A stretch of 64,000 nt of DNA from Sequoia sempervirens (GCA_007258455.2 VDFB02252616.1:122965394-123029393); one strand, 5' to 3'. Counted from the first letter of the stretch, positions 9,924-22,108 are shown. Notes: a model not told the origin generated them from the sequence alone. Program-made: numbers and translations.

Positions 9924-12645
9924 TATCTCACATTTCAATCATGTTTTTTTAATCAAAATTATGCATTTTTCTTTGTTTACAAGTTCAGCGTCGTTGTTCA
10001 GCACTTTTGGTTCTCCAACATTGCTATACAGGACCGCTGGAAATTCAAACTTTGATGCTGAAGTCTTCCCACCCAAGATTTTAAATTTCAAACTGCACCG
10101 CTGGGAAAAAGGGCGATGCATTCATGCTCACTAGCCTGACTGCATAGCGACGTTGACTGGAAAGTGGCGCTATACAACACCGCTAGAGAAATCAAACTGT
10201 GACGCCTTCACGGATTGCACCACTGGAGGGGAGTATGGAGTAAAATTTAATTTTCAGCACATGTTTTTTTTCAAATTATGCTTCTTCTATCTTTTTTCTA
10301 TCTTTTTGACCTCTATTTTGTAGAATATAACTAATTTTTCTTGTAGATTGAATCGATCAAAGACGAAAAGGAAGAGAAGCATAATGATGTCATTTCACAA
10401 AAACAAGTGTTTTTAAACACTTTAGTGTTTGTTTAACACTATTTGAGGATTCATTATCCCTCTTAAGGAGAATTTGTCATCATTTTTAGGTTTAGGATCC
10501 ACTAATTTCATTTGGGCTTTAAAAAGAGTTTTTCAATTTTTGCTACACAAAGCTTCAAATGAACATTAGGACTCCAATCTACTGAAGTTTATTTTGGGAT
10601 TAAAAATTGAACAAGGCAATTTCTCACACTTACTTTGGTGTTTTTAATATGAACTCACAATTGCTTTGAAATGGTAAAATGAACATGTGCAACTTTGTCT
10701 TTGTGATTGCTTACTTAAACTAACATCATCAAAAAGGACGTATACGCTTCTCTCACACTTTATAGCGATCTTGAGAATCAAAAGGCCTTTTTTATGATCT
10801 TAGGTTGAGATAAAGTAATCACCTCCACACTTCATTTTGGGCTTAAAATAAAAAAAAACACTTCACAAGTGTGAGTAAACTTATTGCATACATTCTCCCT
10901 TTGTTTCTAAACAAGGGTCAATCAAACTATGAATACGTTTATTCATTTTTGTTTATCTTAGAGGGCCTGCCTTGGGGAAAAAGTACTCACCCAAGGGAAT
11001 GACTCAACTGGTAACACTCTAAATCCAAGAGTATTTCCAACCGGGATATAAAGGTGGGTATTGGAATAAACGCCAGTATCACGCAGTTGGCTCCGATGAG
11101 ATGGATCTGAAAAGGGACTCTCACCGTATGGGTCAATCTCCACGAATGGAAAGTCCTAATTAAAACCCATGTTTTAAAATTGCCAAAATCCTTGATCTAT
11201 TTTTTGGTGCAAGAACGGTCATTTTGAAGCCGCCCCAAACTTTTATGGTCTTTTAGTAGAAATGGAAAGCATTCCATGGTATTTTCATGGGTGTTGATGC
11301 TTGGCTGCCCCATATAAGTGAGTGTCATGGAGGGGAGCCAGTGGGGTCTAGCATCTAACCATTCACTAAGAATAAATGTAGTTGGACTTGTCTAATTGGG
11401 GACTCAACAAATATTGTCTTTCATATCCATAGGGTTTTACTTATCCTTGGTTAAAAAATTATTTGCTTGTTCGAAAACATCTTGGTAATAAACACTTAAA
11501 CATCATCATCAAAATTTCAAAACCTTTAGGAGACAAATACAATTCACCCAATTCATGTGTTATTGCTTTCCCTTGGGATTTCATCCTTATAGGTTTCTAA
11601 ACACTTGGATTACATCTCAATTTTTCTACTAAAGTTAAACAATAGGTAATCCTTGCCTCGAATTCATCAGAATTCCACATAACATACTTTGTGGGATTCG
11701 AAGAAATTAAGACATTGGAAATCTAGTTTGGAAAACCTAATCAAAGAAGTGTTTATGGTAAAATAAATTCACTAAGCAAAGATAACAAAATCAACTCTCA
11801 CATGTGTTGAAACCTCACAATTTCCAAGAAATTCAAATCCTAAAATGAAAGTCCTTGATTCAAAATCTAGAAATGTATGCTCAAATTGAACCACTTCTTA
11901 GTTATAAAGGTCTATAGAAGCATTGCATGTTCTTCAATACCGAGGTCTAGGTAAACAAAGTGTATTTTTTTAGGTTCATCCTAGGATCAAAAGAAATCAA
12001 AATATTTTTTTCATCTACCCTTCAAACATCAAACCAAAAATCATCTCACCGTCATCTTTTGAGAAATATTGAAATTATCCTTCATGCTAGGCTTTTTGTC
12101 AAAAATCAAAATCATCAAATCCTTAAGAAAAAAATCCTTGAAATATTTATCCAATCATCTTTGGCTAGGTATGTGTAGATGCATCCTTTTGTATATGCTT
12201 AGTCAAAATTATCAAACCATATTATTTAGCTAGGTATATGTAGATGCATCCTTCTTCATATGCTTGGTTAAATTATCATCTTGTTTGAATAGGTGTGGGT
12301 AGATGCATCCTTCTCCCTACACATATTCAAATTATCATCCTTTGAGAAAATTTACCCTTTAGATAATCATCCAACATCTTAGGGTCTATTTATTCAATCA
12401 AGTCAAGGGCAATCCAAAAAATCAAAATCAAAATCCAAAACATATCCAAAAGTCCTAAAAGTCTAGCATTCCCCTCAAAATTTATCAAAAGATCAAACAT
12501 CCACCTCATCCATCTCTTGCATCATCATCATATCACTTTTTGATCCTCAAGACATCCTAAAAATTTATCTTTTGTGCATAAAATAAGATCAATCCAAAGA
12601 ACTAGAGATTCATCTCCCATATTCTTGAAAATTGATCCTTGTTTT
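9924..12645 (+). other. Leader of element B copy 1 (long, noncoding)
   Basis: About 2.7 kb separate the primer site from the gag ATG, which is long for a gypsy element. I see no convincing reading frame. Notable parts are a less AT-rich block at about 10958-11160 that is well conserved in copy 2 (61110-61315), and a degenerate tandem array at 12163-12340. Relative to copy 2 there is a deletion of about 50 bp near 10102, apparently between two copies of AAACTGCAC, and one of about 20 bp near 12400. Packaging or translation signals could lie here, but that is speculation. Confidence 0.6.
12163..12340 (+). repeat. Degenerate tandem repeat, three units of ~52-65 bp, element B leader
   Basis: The units start at about 12163, 12228 and 12289. 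Each contains TAGGTRTRKGTAGATGCATCCTT-like sequence followed by a CATATGCTT- or ACACATATT-like part and an AAATTATCA tail. The same array exists in copy 2 at 62314-62492. It lies just upstream of gag. Confidence 0.75.
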
Positions 12646-14880
12646 ATGGTTCAAACTAGATCTCAATACAAGAAGAACATGGAAGCTGACAAAGAAACAC
12701 CCGCTTCGAGTGACCTAAGCCAGACGAATGCCAAAATGAATCCTATCAAATCAAGAAATCTTTTGACTATCTCATCATCATAAAAGCCACAAGAGGAAAT
12801 CCAAGAAGAAGATCTTACCTTTGGGATGTCAAGATCAAGCGCACGCCCAATATCAAGCACAACAAGCACAAGCACAGTTTCCTACACAAAAACAAGCAGC
12901 ACAACTGCAAGCAATAAAACAATATCAAGAGTAGCGAGAAGCAGCCCAATTGGAAGCCCAACAATAAGAGTTGTTGGAACAACAAGAGTTGTTGGAACAA
13001 CAAGAGTTGTTGGAACAACAACAAGCACAACAGAAGGCTCAGCAATAGGCAATCTTAGTGTAGCAACAAGTGTTGTTTATACAGCAGCAAGTGCAAGCAT
13101 ACCTGGCTCGACAAAATGTACAAATACTATCAAATAACACACCAACCAACCCAACCATCCAACACACAACTGAAATACGCCAGAATACCTTCATCCCACC
13201 CCCTGATCTGCATAATGATGTAACGACATAAATCAGGTTGCTCTCACAACAAGTGCTCGATCTTCAATCAGAGCGAACCACAAAAACACCAAGAAACTTG
13301 TGACCCTATCCATTTGACAGGAGCGTTGTGATGAAACCATTCGCGAAGTGATTTGAGATCCCCAAGTTTGACAAATATCATGGGACCGGAAACCCTAAAG
13401 ATCACATCAGGGTATTCCAGGTTCATTGCATGGAAGTCGCATATGACGATACCTATCTGATGCAGCTATTTCCTAGGAATTTGGTTGGCCATGCTATGGA
13501 ATGGTTCTCTTTCCTACCTATAGGAATCAAAACATTCCAAGAAATTATAAACACATTCATTAAAAACAACGCATGCAATATTGCAATGGATGTGAATCTA
13601 GAAGAACACTCAGCTCTAAAACAAGGTAAGAATGAATCATTCACTTCATTCCTACAACAATGGCGATCTAAGGCCAATCAGAGCAAATGGACCATACCTG
13701 AGGAACAACAAGTTTGTACCATCATATCTAACCTTGATGGCCTCTTGGAATTCCATCTCAAGGTACAAGGGATCACCACGTATAACCAGTTGATCTCCAA
13801 GGTGCTCAGCATCAAACGAGCCCTTATGATACAACCCGGAGGATCAACTTCATACCCCAAACAACAAAAAAACTGCCCACCTTCTAATTACAATGACAAA
13901 CCTTGCACTTGGGAAAGAAAAAAAATGTTACCAATGATGGTGTCATCGATGCCAAAGTGGTCATCAGTGCCCCACGCCAAAATACACCCACACCACAAAT
14001 CCAAATCCAACACCAAAACAATCGTCAAGCAACACAACAACCAAACAACAATCAAGCAATTAACAATCTCAATGATCAAAGGGGACCACCCCAATGGAAC
14101 AAGAATTACCCCAATCGAAAGTACACTACTCTAGGGGAACCACTTGAAGTCATCATAAAGAAACTGATAAATGAAAAACTCATCAAAGCTCCCACCTATG
14201 AGAATTACCAAGAACCAGATGTGAAACCTCCTTGGTATAATGAGAATCAACTCTCTGACTTCCATAAAATCAAAAGGCATACCAAAAATAATTGTATGAG
14301 GCTAAAAAACATAATTCAAGATCTCATCAATCAAAGAATTATAAACGTGGAACAGCGAACAGGAAACCAAAACCTTAAGATATACATGAATTTGATGCCT
14401 AACCATGGAAATAAAGGGAATAATAAAATGAATAAGGGGAAAGAAACCTTCAAGAATGTAAATCATGTGTATGACCATTTCATTGCATCTCTGGATGACT
14501 ACTGCACTACCATCACCATCAAAGGAGCCAATATTGATTATGGAGTCACCACAAGAAGCGAAAAAGTTACCATCATAAGATCATCCTAGCCAAACAGAAT
14601 CCCCGCACCTAGATTTGTCCCCAATGGATATAACTTCCTTGATCAACTCAAAAGAATGCTAGCACAAATCTCCATCATGGAGCTACTAAAAATATCATCT
14701 GCCCATAAGAAAATCCTTGAGGAAGCATTGGCTTCATCCACTGTCCCCGCAAATCTTGATGCGGAACAATTCCAAGCTATGGTTGAAAATATCATTACAC
14801 CAAATCTCCTCACATTCTTTGACCAATATTTCCCTACCCAACCATCTCATAACCATGCACTCCACTTAGAAGTCCTATTA
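12646..14880 (+). pseudogene. gag of element B copy 1 (broken, 5' part deleted)
   Basis: The start is chosen at MVQTRSQ, a common opening of plant gypsy Gag. After codon ~62 the frame runs into a junction at 12830/12831, where at least ~1 kb present in copy 2 (from 63003) is missing. Then follow a Gln-rich part (about 12837-13130), the capsid-like gag domain (PKFDKYHGTGNPKDHIRVF at about 13360, AMEWFSFLP near 13495, up to about 13850), a Gln/Asn-rich basic part, and a degraded zinc knuckle (SDFHKIKRHTKNNC near 14258, first Cys lost). The C-terminal part joins the protease without a clear break. Stops are numerous. Gag forms the particle that packages element RNA. Confidence 0.88.
12968..13021 (+). 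repeat. Triplicated 18-bp repeat in gag (ELLEQQ)
   Basis: Three exact tandem copies of GAGTTGTTGGAACAACAA at 12968, 12986 and 13004, encoding ELLEQQ three times in the frame of the Gln-rich part of gag. Each unit holds the inverted repeat TTGTTggAACAA. Probably a slippage expansion. Confidence 0.92.
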
Positions 14881-15760
14881 TAGAAAAGAAAATTCAAAAG
14901 GGTCTTGGTGGATGGAGGTGTGGGCTTGAATATTTGTTCCCTCAAGCTCATTAAACAATTAAAAATCTTAGAGGATTTTATCGACAAAGGAAAGGGTATC
15001 ACAATAAGAGCATATGATTGTCAATAAAGAGTGTCCCAGGGCATAATAAAAATTCCTATTCAAGTAGGTTCATCTATCATGGAAACCACTTGTCAGTTCT
15101 TGGACCTCGAATTACCGTATAACATCCTCCTAGGATGCCCATGGATTCATGCAATGCAAGTAGTAGCATCAACTTTCCATCAATGTGTTAAATTCACACA
15201 TGAAGGACAAGAAGTTACCATCCATGGAGATCCTAAACCATTCTCCTATTGCAAAATCCTTGAGGAAAAGTACTATAAAATCCCCCAAGTACCAAAAAAT
15301 GATGAGGGCCCATGTACACCATACATTGATCCTGCCACTCTCGCTTCCACTTCTGCAATAGAGACACCTACCACTCCTGCCATCCCCACCATCTCTTACA
15401 TTAAGGTAATCATACAAGATAATGGTTGTGGAAATTACATGATTCCTAAAAATTATTTTGTGATAGGAGAGTTACCACAATCGCCTAAATCGTGGGGACG
15501 TTCGCAAATAAATGAAGCCTCCACATCTCAAACGTCTCCTGAAGACTATCCCAACTTTAAAAGTTGGGGAGATCTTGGACAAGAAGTTATTGAGGAATAT
15601 CCATCCCATATGCTATACTAAGATGAGATACTAGTAGTTGATTTACCAATGGAAGATAGAAGCAAGGGTCTGCAAATGATGCTCGCAATGGGCTACAACA
15701 AAAATCAAAGACTTGGGAAAAACAAAAATGGACTTATAATACTTGTCATTCTGGAGAAGT
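14881..15760 (+). pseudogene. Protease and G-patch-like segment of element B copy 1
   Basis: The aspartic protease core shows VLVDGGVGLNIC (about 14905-14940; DGG instead of DTG, a variant I have seen in plant Tat-type elements) and the second conserved block YNILLGCPWIHAM (about 15118-15156). About 150 codons later, after a Pro/Thr/Ser-rich stretch, comes GYNKNQRLGKNKNG (about 15692-15733), which has the spacing of a G-patch (GxxxGxxLGxxxxG, first Gly context degraded). Stops at 14881, 15027 and 15619 break the frame. The protease would cut the Gag-Pol precursor. A G-patch next to protease is known in betaretroviruses; here it is called from the motif only. Confidence 0.8.
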
Positions 15761-17824
15761 GAATGGGAAGTATTGGCCTTGTGTGTACCCCTTTGATTAT
15801 AACCATACATGGCTGAGGTCCTCTAGTTAGAAAGGTCAAAAATCCTCCTCAGCAAATAGCAGTTGAACTGCGCTTACCAGTATCTACAAGTCGCGTAATA
15901 GATAACTTCACATTTGATATAACCGATGTCTGTAGTAGTAGTGATGACGAGGATTCCATGACCAAATTACCTAGGCTATTTGAGGATACCACTCTTTTCA
16001 TGATTAGCACTTTATCCTTTGAATCAGACCATCAAAATCATGAAATCTTCCTAGTATACCCCCAACTCATCGACTACGACCAATGAGGACCACCAATTCT
16101 TGGTACATTCAAAAATAATGAGGCACTCTTAGAATTCATGGGACTACAGGATAAAATTTCGTGTGGGGATCACAAACTAGGGTTCATAATTGAGCTAGAT
16201 ACACATGCCTATTATGGGGAAATGATTGAATCTCTCAATCGCAAAAGTGAAAAATTAAGAATATTATCTAAATCTTTGAGTGAAAACCACACTGTGGCAC
16301 TCTCTGACCAGAAAAAAGTAAAAAAGAAAGAATGCATCCAATGTTGGAAACCTATCTGAGGCATCTGAGGATGGGGGATTCAATCTTTCTTTCAGAGCTC
16401 TTCATCAAGAAAAATCAGCAGTCCTAGCAGAAAAATGCAATCCAATCAATCTAGGAACAAAGGAAACCCCGTACATCACATTCTATGCGAAATCATTACT
16501 ATCAGAAGAACAAGAGTTCCTAGTAGCCTTCCTAAGAGAGAGATGGATAAACTTCACATGGAGCTATGCTGACATGCCAGGGCTTGATCCAGAAAACATG
16601 GTTCACCACTTAGCAGTATACCTAGAAGCAAAGCCTGTTAAACAAAAGCTCAGAAAAATGCACCCTCAGATCACCTTGCTAGTAAAAATGGAACTAAAGA
16701 AGCTATTACATGTAGGATTCATTTGACCGATAGATTATCCAGAATGGGTGTCAAACTTGGTTCCTATCTCAAAATCCGATGGGGGCATTAGAATCTGAAT
16801 AGACTTCAGAGACTTGAACAAAGCATGTTCGAAAGATGATTTCCCGTTGCCCAATATTGGCATGATCATAGACATGACGGCAGGACACGAAATGCTTTCC
16901 TTGATGGATGGTTTCTCAGGTTATAACCAAATAATGATTGCTAAAGAAGACCAACACAAAATGGCCTTCACTTGTCCATGGGGGACTTACTGCTGGAATA
17001 TGATGCTATTAGGCTTAAAGAATGCAGGAGCAGCATACCAAAGGGCCATGACATTAATCTTCCATGACATGATCCATAAAATGGTCAAAGATTATGTTGA
17101 TTAAATTCTAGCCAAGTCCAGAAGAAGAAAGGATCACATAGCAACCCTAAGTGCCATTTTTTGCAGGCTAGAGGAGTACAAGGTCAGATTAAACCCAAAG
17201 AAGTGTGTCTTTGGCATACAATCGGGAAAGCTGTTAGGATACATAGTGTCAATGAGAGGTATTGAGGCATATCTAGCAAAAGTAAAAGCAATCCTTGAGA
17301 TGGAGGCACCCAAAACATTAAAGAAATTGAGAGGTCTCCAAGGCAGGCTTCAATCCATTCGCAGGTTCATAGCACAGCTGGCAGACAAACATAACCCATA
17401 CTCTCACCTACTCCACAAGGGAGTAGTGTACAAATGGGATAAAAAGTGTGAAGAATCCTTCAATAAAATCAAAGAATATCTACTTACACCACCAATCCTA
17501 ATTCCACCAATCCCAAGAAAACCATTAATTCTCTACGTGTCAGCAACAGCAGCAGCCCTTGGAGCTCTCCTAGCTCAGCATGACGAAAATGGAATAGAAA
17601 GGGCCATCTATTACATCAGCAGAACAATGGTTGGGCATGAGCTAAACTACTCATTCATAGAGAAAGCATGTCTAGCAGTAGTGTTTGCATCACCGAAATT
17701 TAGACATTACATGTTGGCACACAAAATAAAACTCATCACCAAAATCAACCCTCTCAAGTACTTACTGTCAAAAGCAATGCTCAGTGGAAGAATAGCCAAA
17801 TGGGTGATGATACTATCAAAATAA
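15761..17824 (+). pseudogene. RT and RNase H of element B copy 1
   Basis: A poorly conserved acidic linker (15761-16440) precedes the RT. The RT contains WVSNLVPISKSDGGIRI, DFRDLNKACSKDDFPLP (about 16800-16855), MDGFSGYNQIMIAKEDQHK and LGLKNAGAAYQRAM. The catalytic box reads YVD followed by a stop (TAA at 17102-17104), so the second Asp of YVDD is lost. The frame then continues through LNPKKCVFGIQSGKLLGYI and RNase H (about 17510-17820; LYVSATAAALGALLAQ, YSFIEKACLAVVFA, KFRHYML). The frame is otherwise surprisingly open for about 1.3 kb. It once copied element RNA into DNA. Confidence 0.93.
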
Positions 17825-17929
17825 TACATTTAATATGTGGAACGAAAAGCAATCAAAGGCCAAGTCCTCACAAATTAGCTTACGGAAGCACCAATCTATT
17901 CAGAGAATCCTCTCATCCCAAAGTTCCAG

Positions 17930-18389
17930 ATGAATCCATTTTCAATCTCAATGTAGCTGACCACTGGAAACTCTACATTGATGGCTCATACACGCAGCAT
18001 GGATCAAAAGCTGGTGTCTTCTTTATAACCCCACAAGGGACTGCATACCAAGGTCCTACAAACTGGCATTTCCCTGCACCAATAACATTGCAGAATACGA
18101 GGCTTTAACCATAGTTCTCGGAATAGCAATGCAGTGGAACATTATAGCTCTCAAAGTATACAGAGACTCTCAATTAATAATAAACCAAGTGAATGATGAG
18201 TACCAAACTAAAGATGATAAGCTCACTCCATACAAGAAATTGGTAGAGACTCTCAAAGAATCCTTCATTGAGATTGCATTTGAGCAGATACCCAGAGCCA
18301 ACAATAGAGCAGTAGACACCATGGCAACAATTGAATCCTTACTAAACATCCTCCACAACGTTCCAAAATATGAATTCCTAATAGACTAG
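17930..18389 (+). pseudogene. Second (archaeal-type) RNase H of element B copy 1
   Basis: WKLYIDGSYTQHGSKAGVF (about 17965-18021) carries the first catalytic Asp. EYEAL (about 18090) carries the Glu but lies after a frameshift. VYRDSQLIINQVND (about 18158-18199) carries the next Asp, and PRANNRAVDTMATI (about 18292-18333) closes the domain, including the last Asp. It lies between the first RNase H and integrase, the usual place for the additional RNase H reported in plant Tat-group elements. At least one frameshift (18108-18129) breaks it. Confidence 0.88.
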
Positions 18390-18479
18390 CTTCTTGTGCC
18401 CGCATTCGAGGTACCAGAATCAGAATTTATGTGCAAAATCATTGGTCTTGGTGGTCCTTGGTACCACAAAATTTATACA

Positions 18480-19712
18480 TACCTTTGAATAGGAGTCATA
18501 CCTGCCGACCTACCTTCAACCCTAAAATGAACCTTTGTCAAAAAGGCATCCAGATTCGTCATCCTAGGATATACCCTATATTGTAGGAGCATAGAAGGAA
18601 CCTTACTGCTTTACTTAAATGCTAAGGAGGTATTGACCACTCTAACTAAAGTACATAACGGTATTTGTGGTTCACACTCGAGTGGAATGACCATAGCCAA
18701 GAAACTACTAAGGATGGGGTATTATTGGCCTACAATGGAAAGAGAGGCACATGAATACATTCAAAGGTGTCTACAATTTCAAAAGCATGGGGACCTCATC
18801 CATGCTCCAGCTCAAGGACTTCATACCATCATCACACCATGGCCCTTTTCGCAGAGGGGACTCGATCTCATTGGAAAAATCACTCCCACTTCATTTAATG
18901 GCCACAAATTCATCATAACCGCCACGGAGTACTTTACTAAGTGGGTGGAAGCCATACCCATGACATATATAACTGGGAAGTAGATATCAAAGTTCATCCT
19001 GAACTATCTCATTTTTCGCTACGGTGTACCACAAACCATTATCTCAGATAATGGGACACCATTCAAAAATCATGATGTCCGTGACTTATGCGAAAAACTC
19101 AAAATCCAACATCGCTTCTCCACCCCATACTATCCCCAAGGAAATGGCCAACCAGAAGCTACTAATAAAACCATTTTAAAAATCCTCAAGAAAACAGTCA
19201 ATGACGTAGGTCGTGACTAGCATCTGTAGCTCAATCCTACCCTCTAGGCCTACCGAACTAGCATCTACACACCCACCGGTGCCACCCCTTTCTCCCTGGT
19301 CTACGGATCAAAAGAAGTACTCCCCATTGAGATCGAGCTCCCATCACTCAGAATATCACTACAAAACCTCATCATAGATGAAGAGTACTGACAATCAAGA
19401 TTGAATGAGCTGGAGCTACTGGATGAGCGACGTATGGATGCTTTAAATCATTTGCAAGTCTACTAGAATAGACTCAAGAGGAGCTATAACAAGAAAATCA
19501 GAAGCAGGACTTTCCAAGTTGGAGAACTAGTACTAAAGGAGAATCAAAAGAATGTCCAAAACCCAAGCAGCAAAGGAAAATTTGAACCCAATTGGTTGGG
19601 ACCATTCGTTATCACAGCAAGTTATAAGTCAAGGGCATATCAGTTATCAACACCCGAAGGGGAACCTCTGCAAGAGCCTATGAATAGCTCCCATCTCAAA
19701 AAGTTGTATGCC
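18480..19712 (+). pseudogene. Integrase of element B copy 1
   Basis: The N-terminal zinc finger is partly kept (VHNGICGSHSSG, GYYWPTM, CLQFQKHGD; second Cys of CxxC lost). The core has Asp in GLDLIGKI (about 18860), Asp in ISDNGTPFKN (about 19046) and Glu in GNGQPEATNK (about 19150). The C-terminal part has FQVGELVLK and GKFEPNWLGPFVI and ends in NSSHLKKLYA before TAA at 19713. In-frame stops occur near 18981, 19218, 19225, 19244, 19390 and 19465. No chromodomain is visible, which fits the Tat rather than the chromovirus branch. It would insert the cDNA and produce 5-bp target duplications. Confidence 0.92.
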
Positions 19713-20733
19713 TAATCTTTCAAGTTAAAGAACCAAAAAATCAAAAAAAATAGAAAATGTTCTGAAGAAATAGTTACTTTGGCGAAAACCTAGCAAACAG
19801 GCGTCTTGGTGACAACAAAATAATCAAAAAATTAAAAAATCCAAAAAAATCAGAAAAAGGATTAAAAATAGTAAAGAGAAAAATTGTCCTCTAGTGAAAA
19901 CCACTTCAGTGGAACTTTGGGTAGGTACCTTGGTGAAAACCTGGTAAATAGGCACCTTGTGTAAATAAGTACTTTCCATCCACCAGGATCTTTACGGCTT
20001 GTTCTGCATCATCCATCCATTATGTTTCCATCATCAAACGCATTCAAATCTCCATCCATCACTCATCCACCCACATCTACATCATAGCTTGCTCCTGTTT
20101 TCATATCATGATCCCTCCTAGTACTACTCGACCCATCCTCAAGGTCAGTTTGTCTTGAATAACTAACTTTAAAAGCATTAAATGAATGCAAAAAATGAGA
20201 AATAAAGCTCAAGTAAGGATCACTTACTGGTGCCCCAATGTCGGGTGGCCACTGGTATGTCTGGACTCAGTTGGAAATGTGCATTGGGAGCTGTTGTTGT
20301 GCCATATCATCAGGAAATTAGAGCTCAAATCTCAAAGTTGCTAGAGGGTTGTGTGTGAAAATGAATTGAAAGTGACCCCTCGGAGCCTTTTTAAGCTTGA
20401 AAATTAGGGTTTTTTCACCTTGATTGGCTATCCTGCTAGGGTTTTGGACCCTTAAACCCGTTTTTGTCTAATTGAGGCCTGTTTTACATCGTTTGATTGC
20501 ATTTAGACATGTTTTTCACCTCCTGGAGCCTTTTTGGACCTGTCGGGCACCTTATCCTCTTTTTTCGCAAGATCACCCAAAAATTGAAATTTTCGTCCAA
20601 TCTCTCAAGGGGGCAATATATTGGCATGTTTTCTCTCACTAGGCAGTAGTGGGGCAAGATTTTGAAAATGAAAAATTTTGGCTTCGATCGAGACCATTTA
20701 TTTTTTGAAGCAACACAACAAGTGCATTGCTTC
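19713..20733 (+). other. 3' noncoding region of element B copy 1
   Basis: A-rich sequence after the integrase stop, containing short phrases such as CTTGGTGAAAACCTGGTAAA that recur in degenerate form three times between 19770 and 19960 (TTTGGCGAAAACCTAG, CTAGTGAAAACC, CTTGGTGAAAACCTGG). I see no gene. It leads to the polypurine tract. Confidence 0.55.
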
Positions 20734-20747
20734 AAAGAGGGGAAAAA
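20734..20747 (+). promoter_or_regulatory. Polypurine tract of element B copy 1
   Basis: AAAGAGGGGAAAAA abuts the TG of the 3' LTR. It is the expected plus-strand primer and confirms the plus orientation of the element. Confidence 0.9.
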
Positions 20748-22031
20748 TGTAGACACGTAAAATGTACTAATTGACATTGTGCATCTAATCCTGACCACTA
20801 ACATCATTTCATCCTGAATCATTCTTCGGTCTAACCATTTAATCAAATACCCTTATCTGATTAAATTCATCAATATCCCTCTCTTAATTAAATAAATCAA
20901 TTATCTAATTAAATCACCTCTTCTCAATAATTAAATTAACCATTTTGATCTAATTATCCTATTTAATTTAATAATTTATTTATTTGATTAAGTCTTTTAA
21001 GTCTATCTATTAAATTAAATAAATTAAAACCTTATTTATTTTAATCAAATATCATCTCTTTTAATTAAATAAATCAAAATCTTTATTTAATTAATCCCTT
21101 ATCACATTCTTCTCATATTTGATTTAAATAAATCCATAAATTTAAGTCAAACATGTCACATCATTTAACTCCCTTCATTAAATTAATTAATTTTGATTAA
21201 TTTAATCTCCTTTCATGTCCCATCCTCTAGCTTTTACCACTTGCACATGAAAATAGATTTATTTGATTTATTAAATCTCTATTTTCCTTCAACAAGGCAT
21301 CTTTTAAGGAATATTCTTCAAGTTTGAATTCAAAATCCAAGTTGACATGTACATCCAACAAGGAATTTACTCTCTCTTACATGTCCTTTTCCTTGAGCCA
21401 AGTGGCATTCAATGCATTCTTCCTTCCCTCTTGCATGTCATTTCAACAATTTCAAAATTCAAAAATAGGCATTTATTGGCATAATCCTCAAAACTTGCAC
21501 ATCCTCCATCCACTCATAGGTTGACAAGTGGCACTTTTCCATTGGATAATTCTTAGTCCCACATTGCTCTATTTTGAACATTCATCCATCAATCTCATCT
21601 ATAAATAAGAGGCTAAAATCCTCATTTCATCATCCACAATTTGAGCAAACTTACTATGCTCAAATCATTAGCAAATTACATCCATTATCATTGAGTTCAT
21701 AGCTAGGTTATGCAGATTTTTCCATTGGAGTACTCATCAAGCATCAACAAAGTGGATCACTCTTCATCACACATCAATCTTGCATCATAGGAATTGGGAA
21801 AGGGCCAATTTTCACATCAAATTGGCACCAATTCCCTCAAGAGATTAGGAGTTTGTTTTCTTTAGAATAGGATTTGACATGCTTTTAAATTTCATTTTGT
21901 TCTTCATTTCATATTCTATCTCTTTTGCTACTCAAATGAATTTCTTGAGGAATCCTTGTTCTTGCTTGCATTTCATCTTCTAATGTGTTTGTTTGTGTTT
22001 TTTTGTAGGTATTAGGATTGGGGTTCGCACA
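20748..22031 (+). repeat. 3' LTR of element B copy 1
   Basis: Same sequence family and length as 8628-9903, starting TGTAGACACG and ending TTCGCACA. A TATA box lies at 21600-21608. Directly after it, at 22032, the RNase H coding sequence of element A resumes. Confidence 0.95.
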
Positions 22032-22108
22032 AAAGCTTAAAGAAGTTCTCACACTTGGTGTCGTCCAACAAGATCACTATTCTCGTGGCACATCCGAGTG
22101 TGTAGGAA
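22032..22108 (+). pseudogene. Element A, segment 2: 77-bp RNase H piece between elements B and C
   Basis: The frame reads LKKFSHLVSSNKITILVAHP, the normal continuation of a gypsy RNase H after the part ending at 8627. The first five bases (AAAGC) are the target duplication of B; the last five (AGGAA) are that of C. One stop (TAG, 22103-22105) lies at the end. This short piece shows that B and C entered the same gene independently. Confidence 0.9.

Larger units (their letters stand above)
8628..22031 (+). mobile_element. Element B copy 1: full-length gypsy/Tat-like LTR retrotransposon (13.4 kb)
   Basis: The element has TG...CA LTRs (8628-9903 and 20748-22031), a primer site for tRNA-Asn, a long leader, gag, protease, RT-RNase H, a second RNase H, integrase, and a polypurine tract next to the 3' LTR, all on the plus strand. 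It is flanked by AAAGT (8623-8627) and AAAGC (22032-22036), an aged 5-bp target duplication with one mismatch. It is inserted in the RNase H region of element A. Over the first ~190 bp the two LTRs differ at about 10 sites by eye, mostly transitions. All genes carry stops. A copy of the left part starts at 58728. Confidence 0.93.

Noticed and set aside
12968..13021. Three spaced inverted units as a possible regulatory or CRISPR-like array
   Set aside because: The units are directly tandem without spacers and are coding repeats (ELLEQQ) in gag.
12826..13137. 103-codon Ser/Thr-rich frame
   Set aside because: Shadow of the Gln-rich part of gag (CAA and ACA repeats read in another phase).
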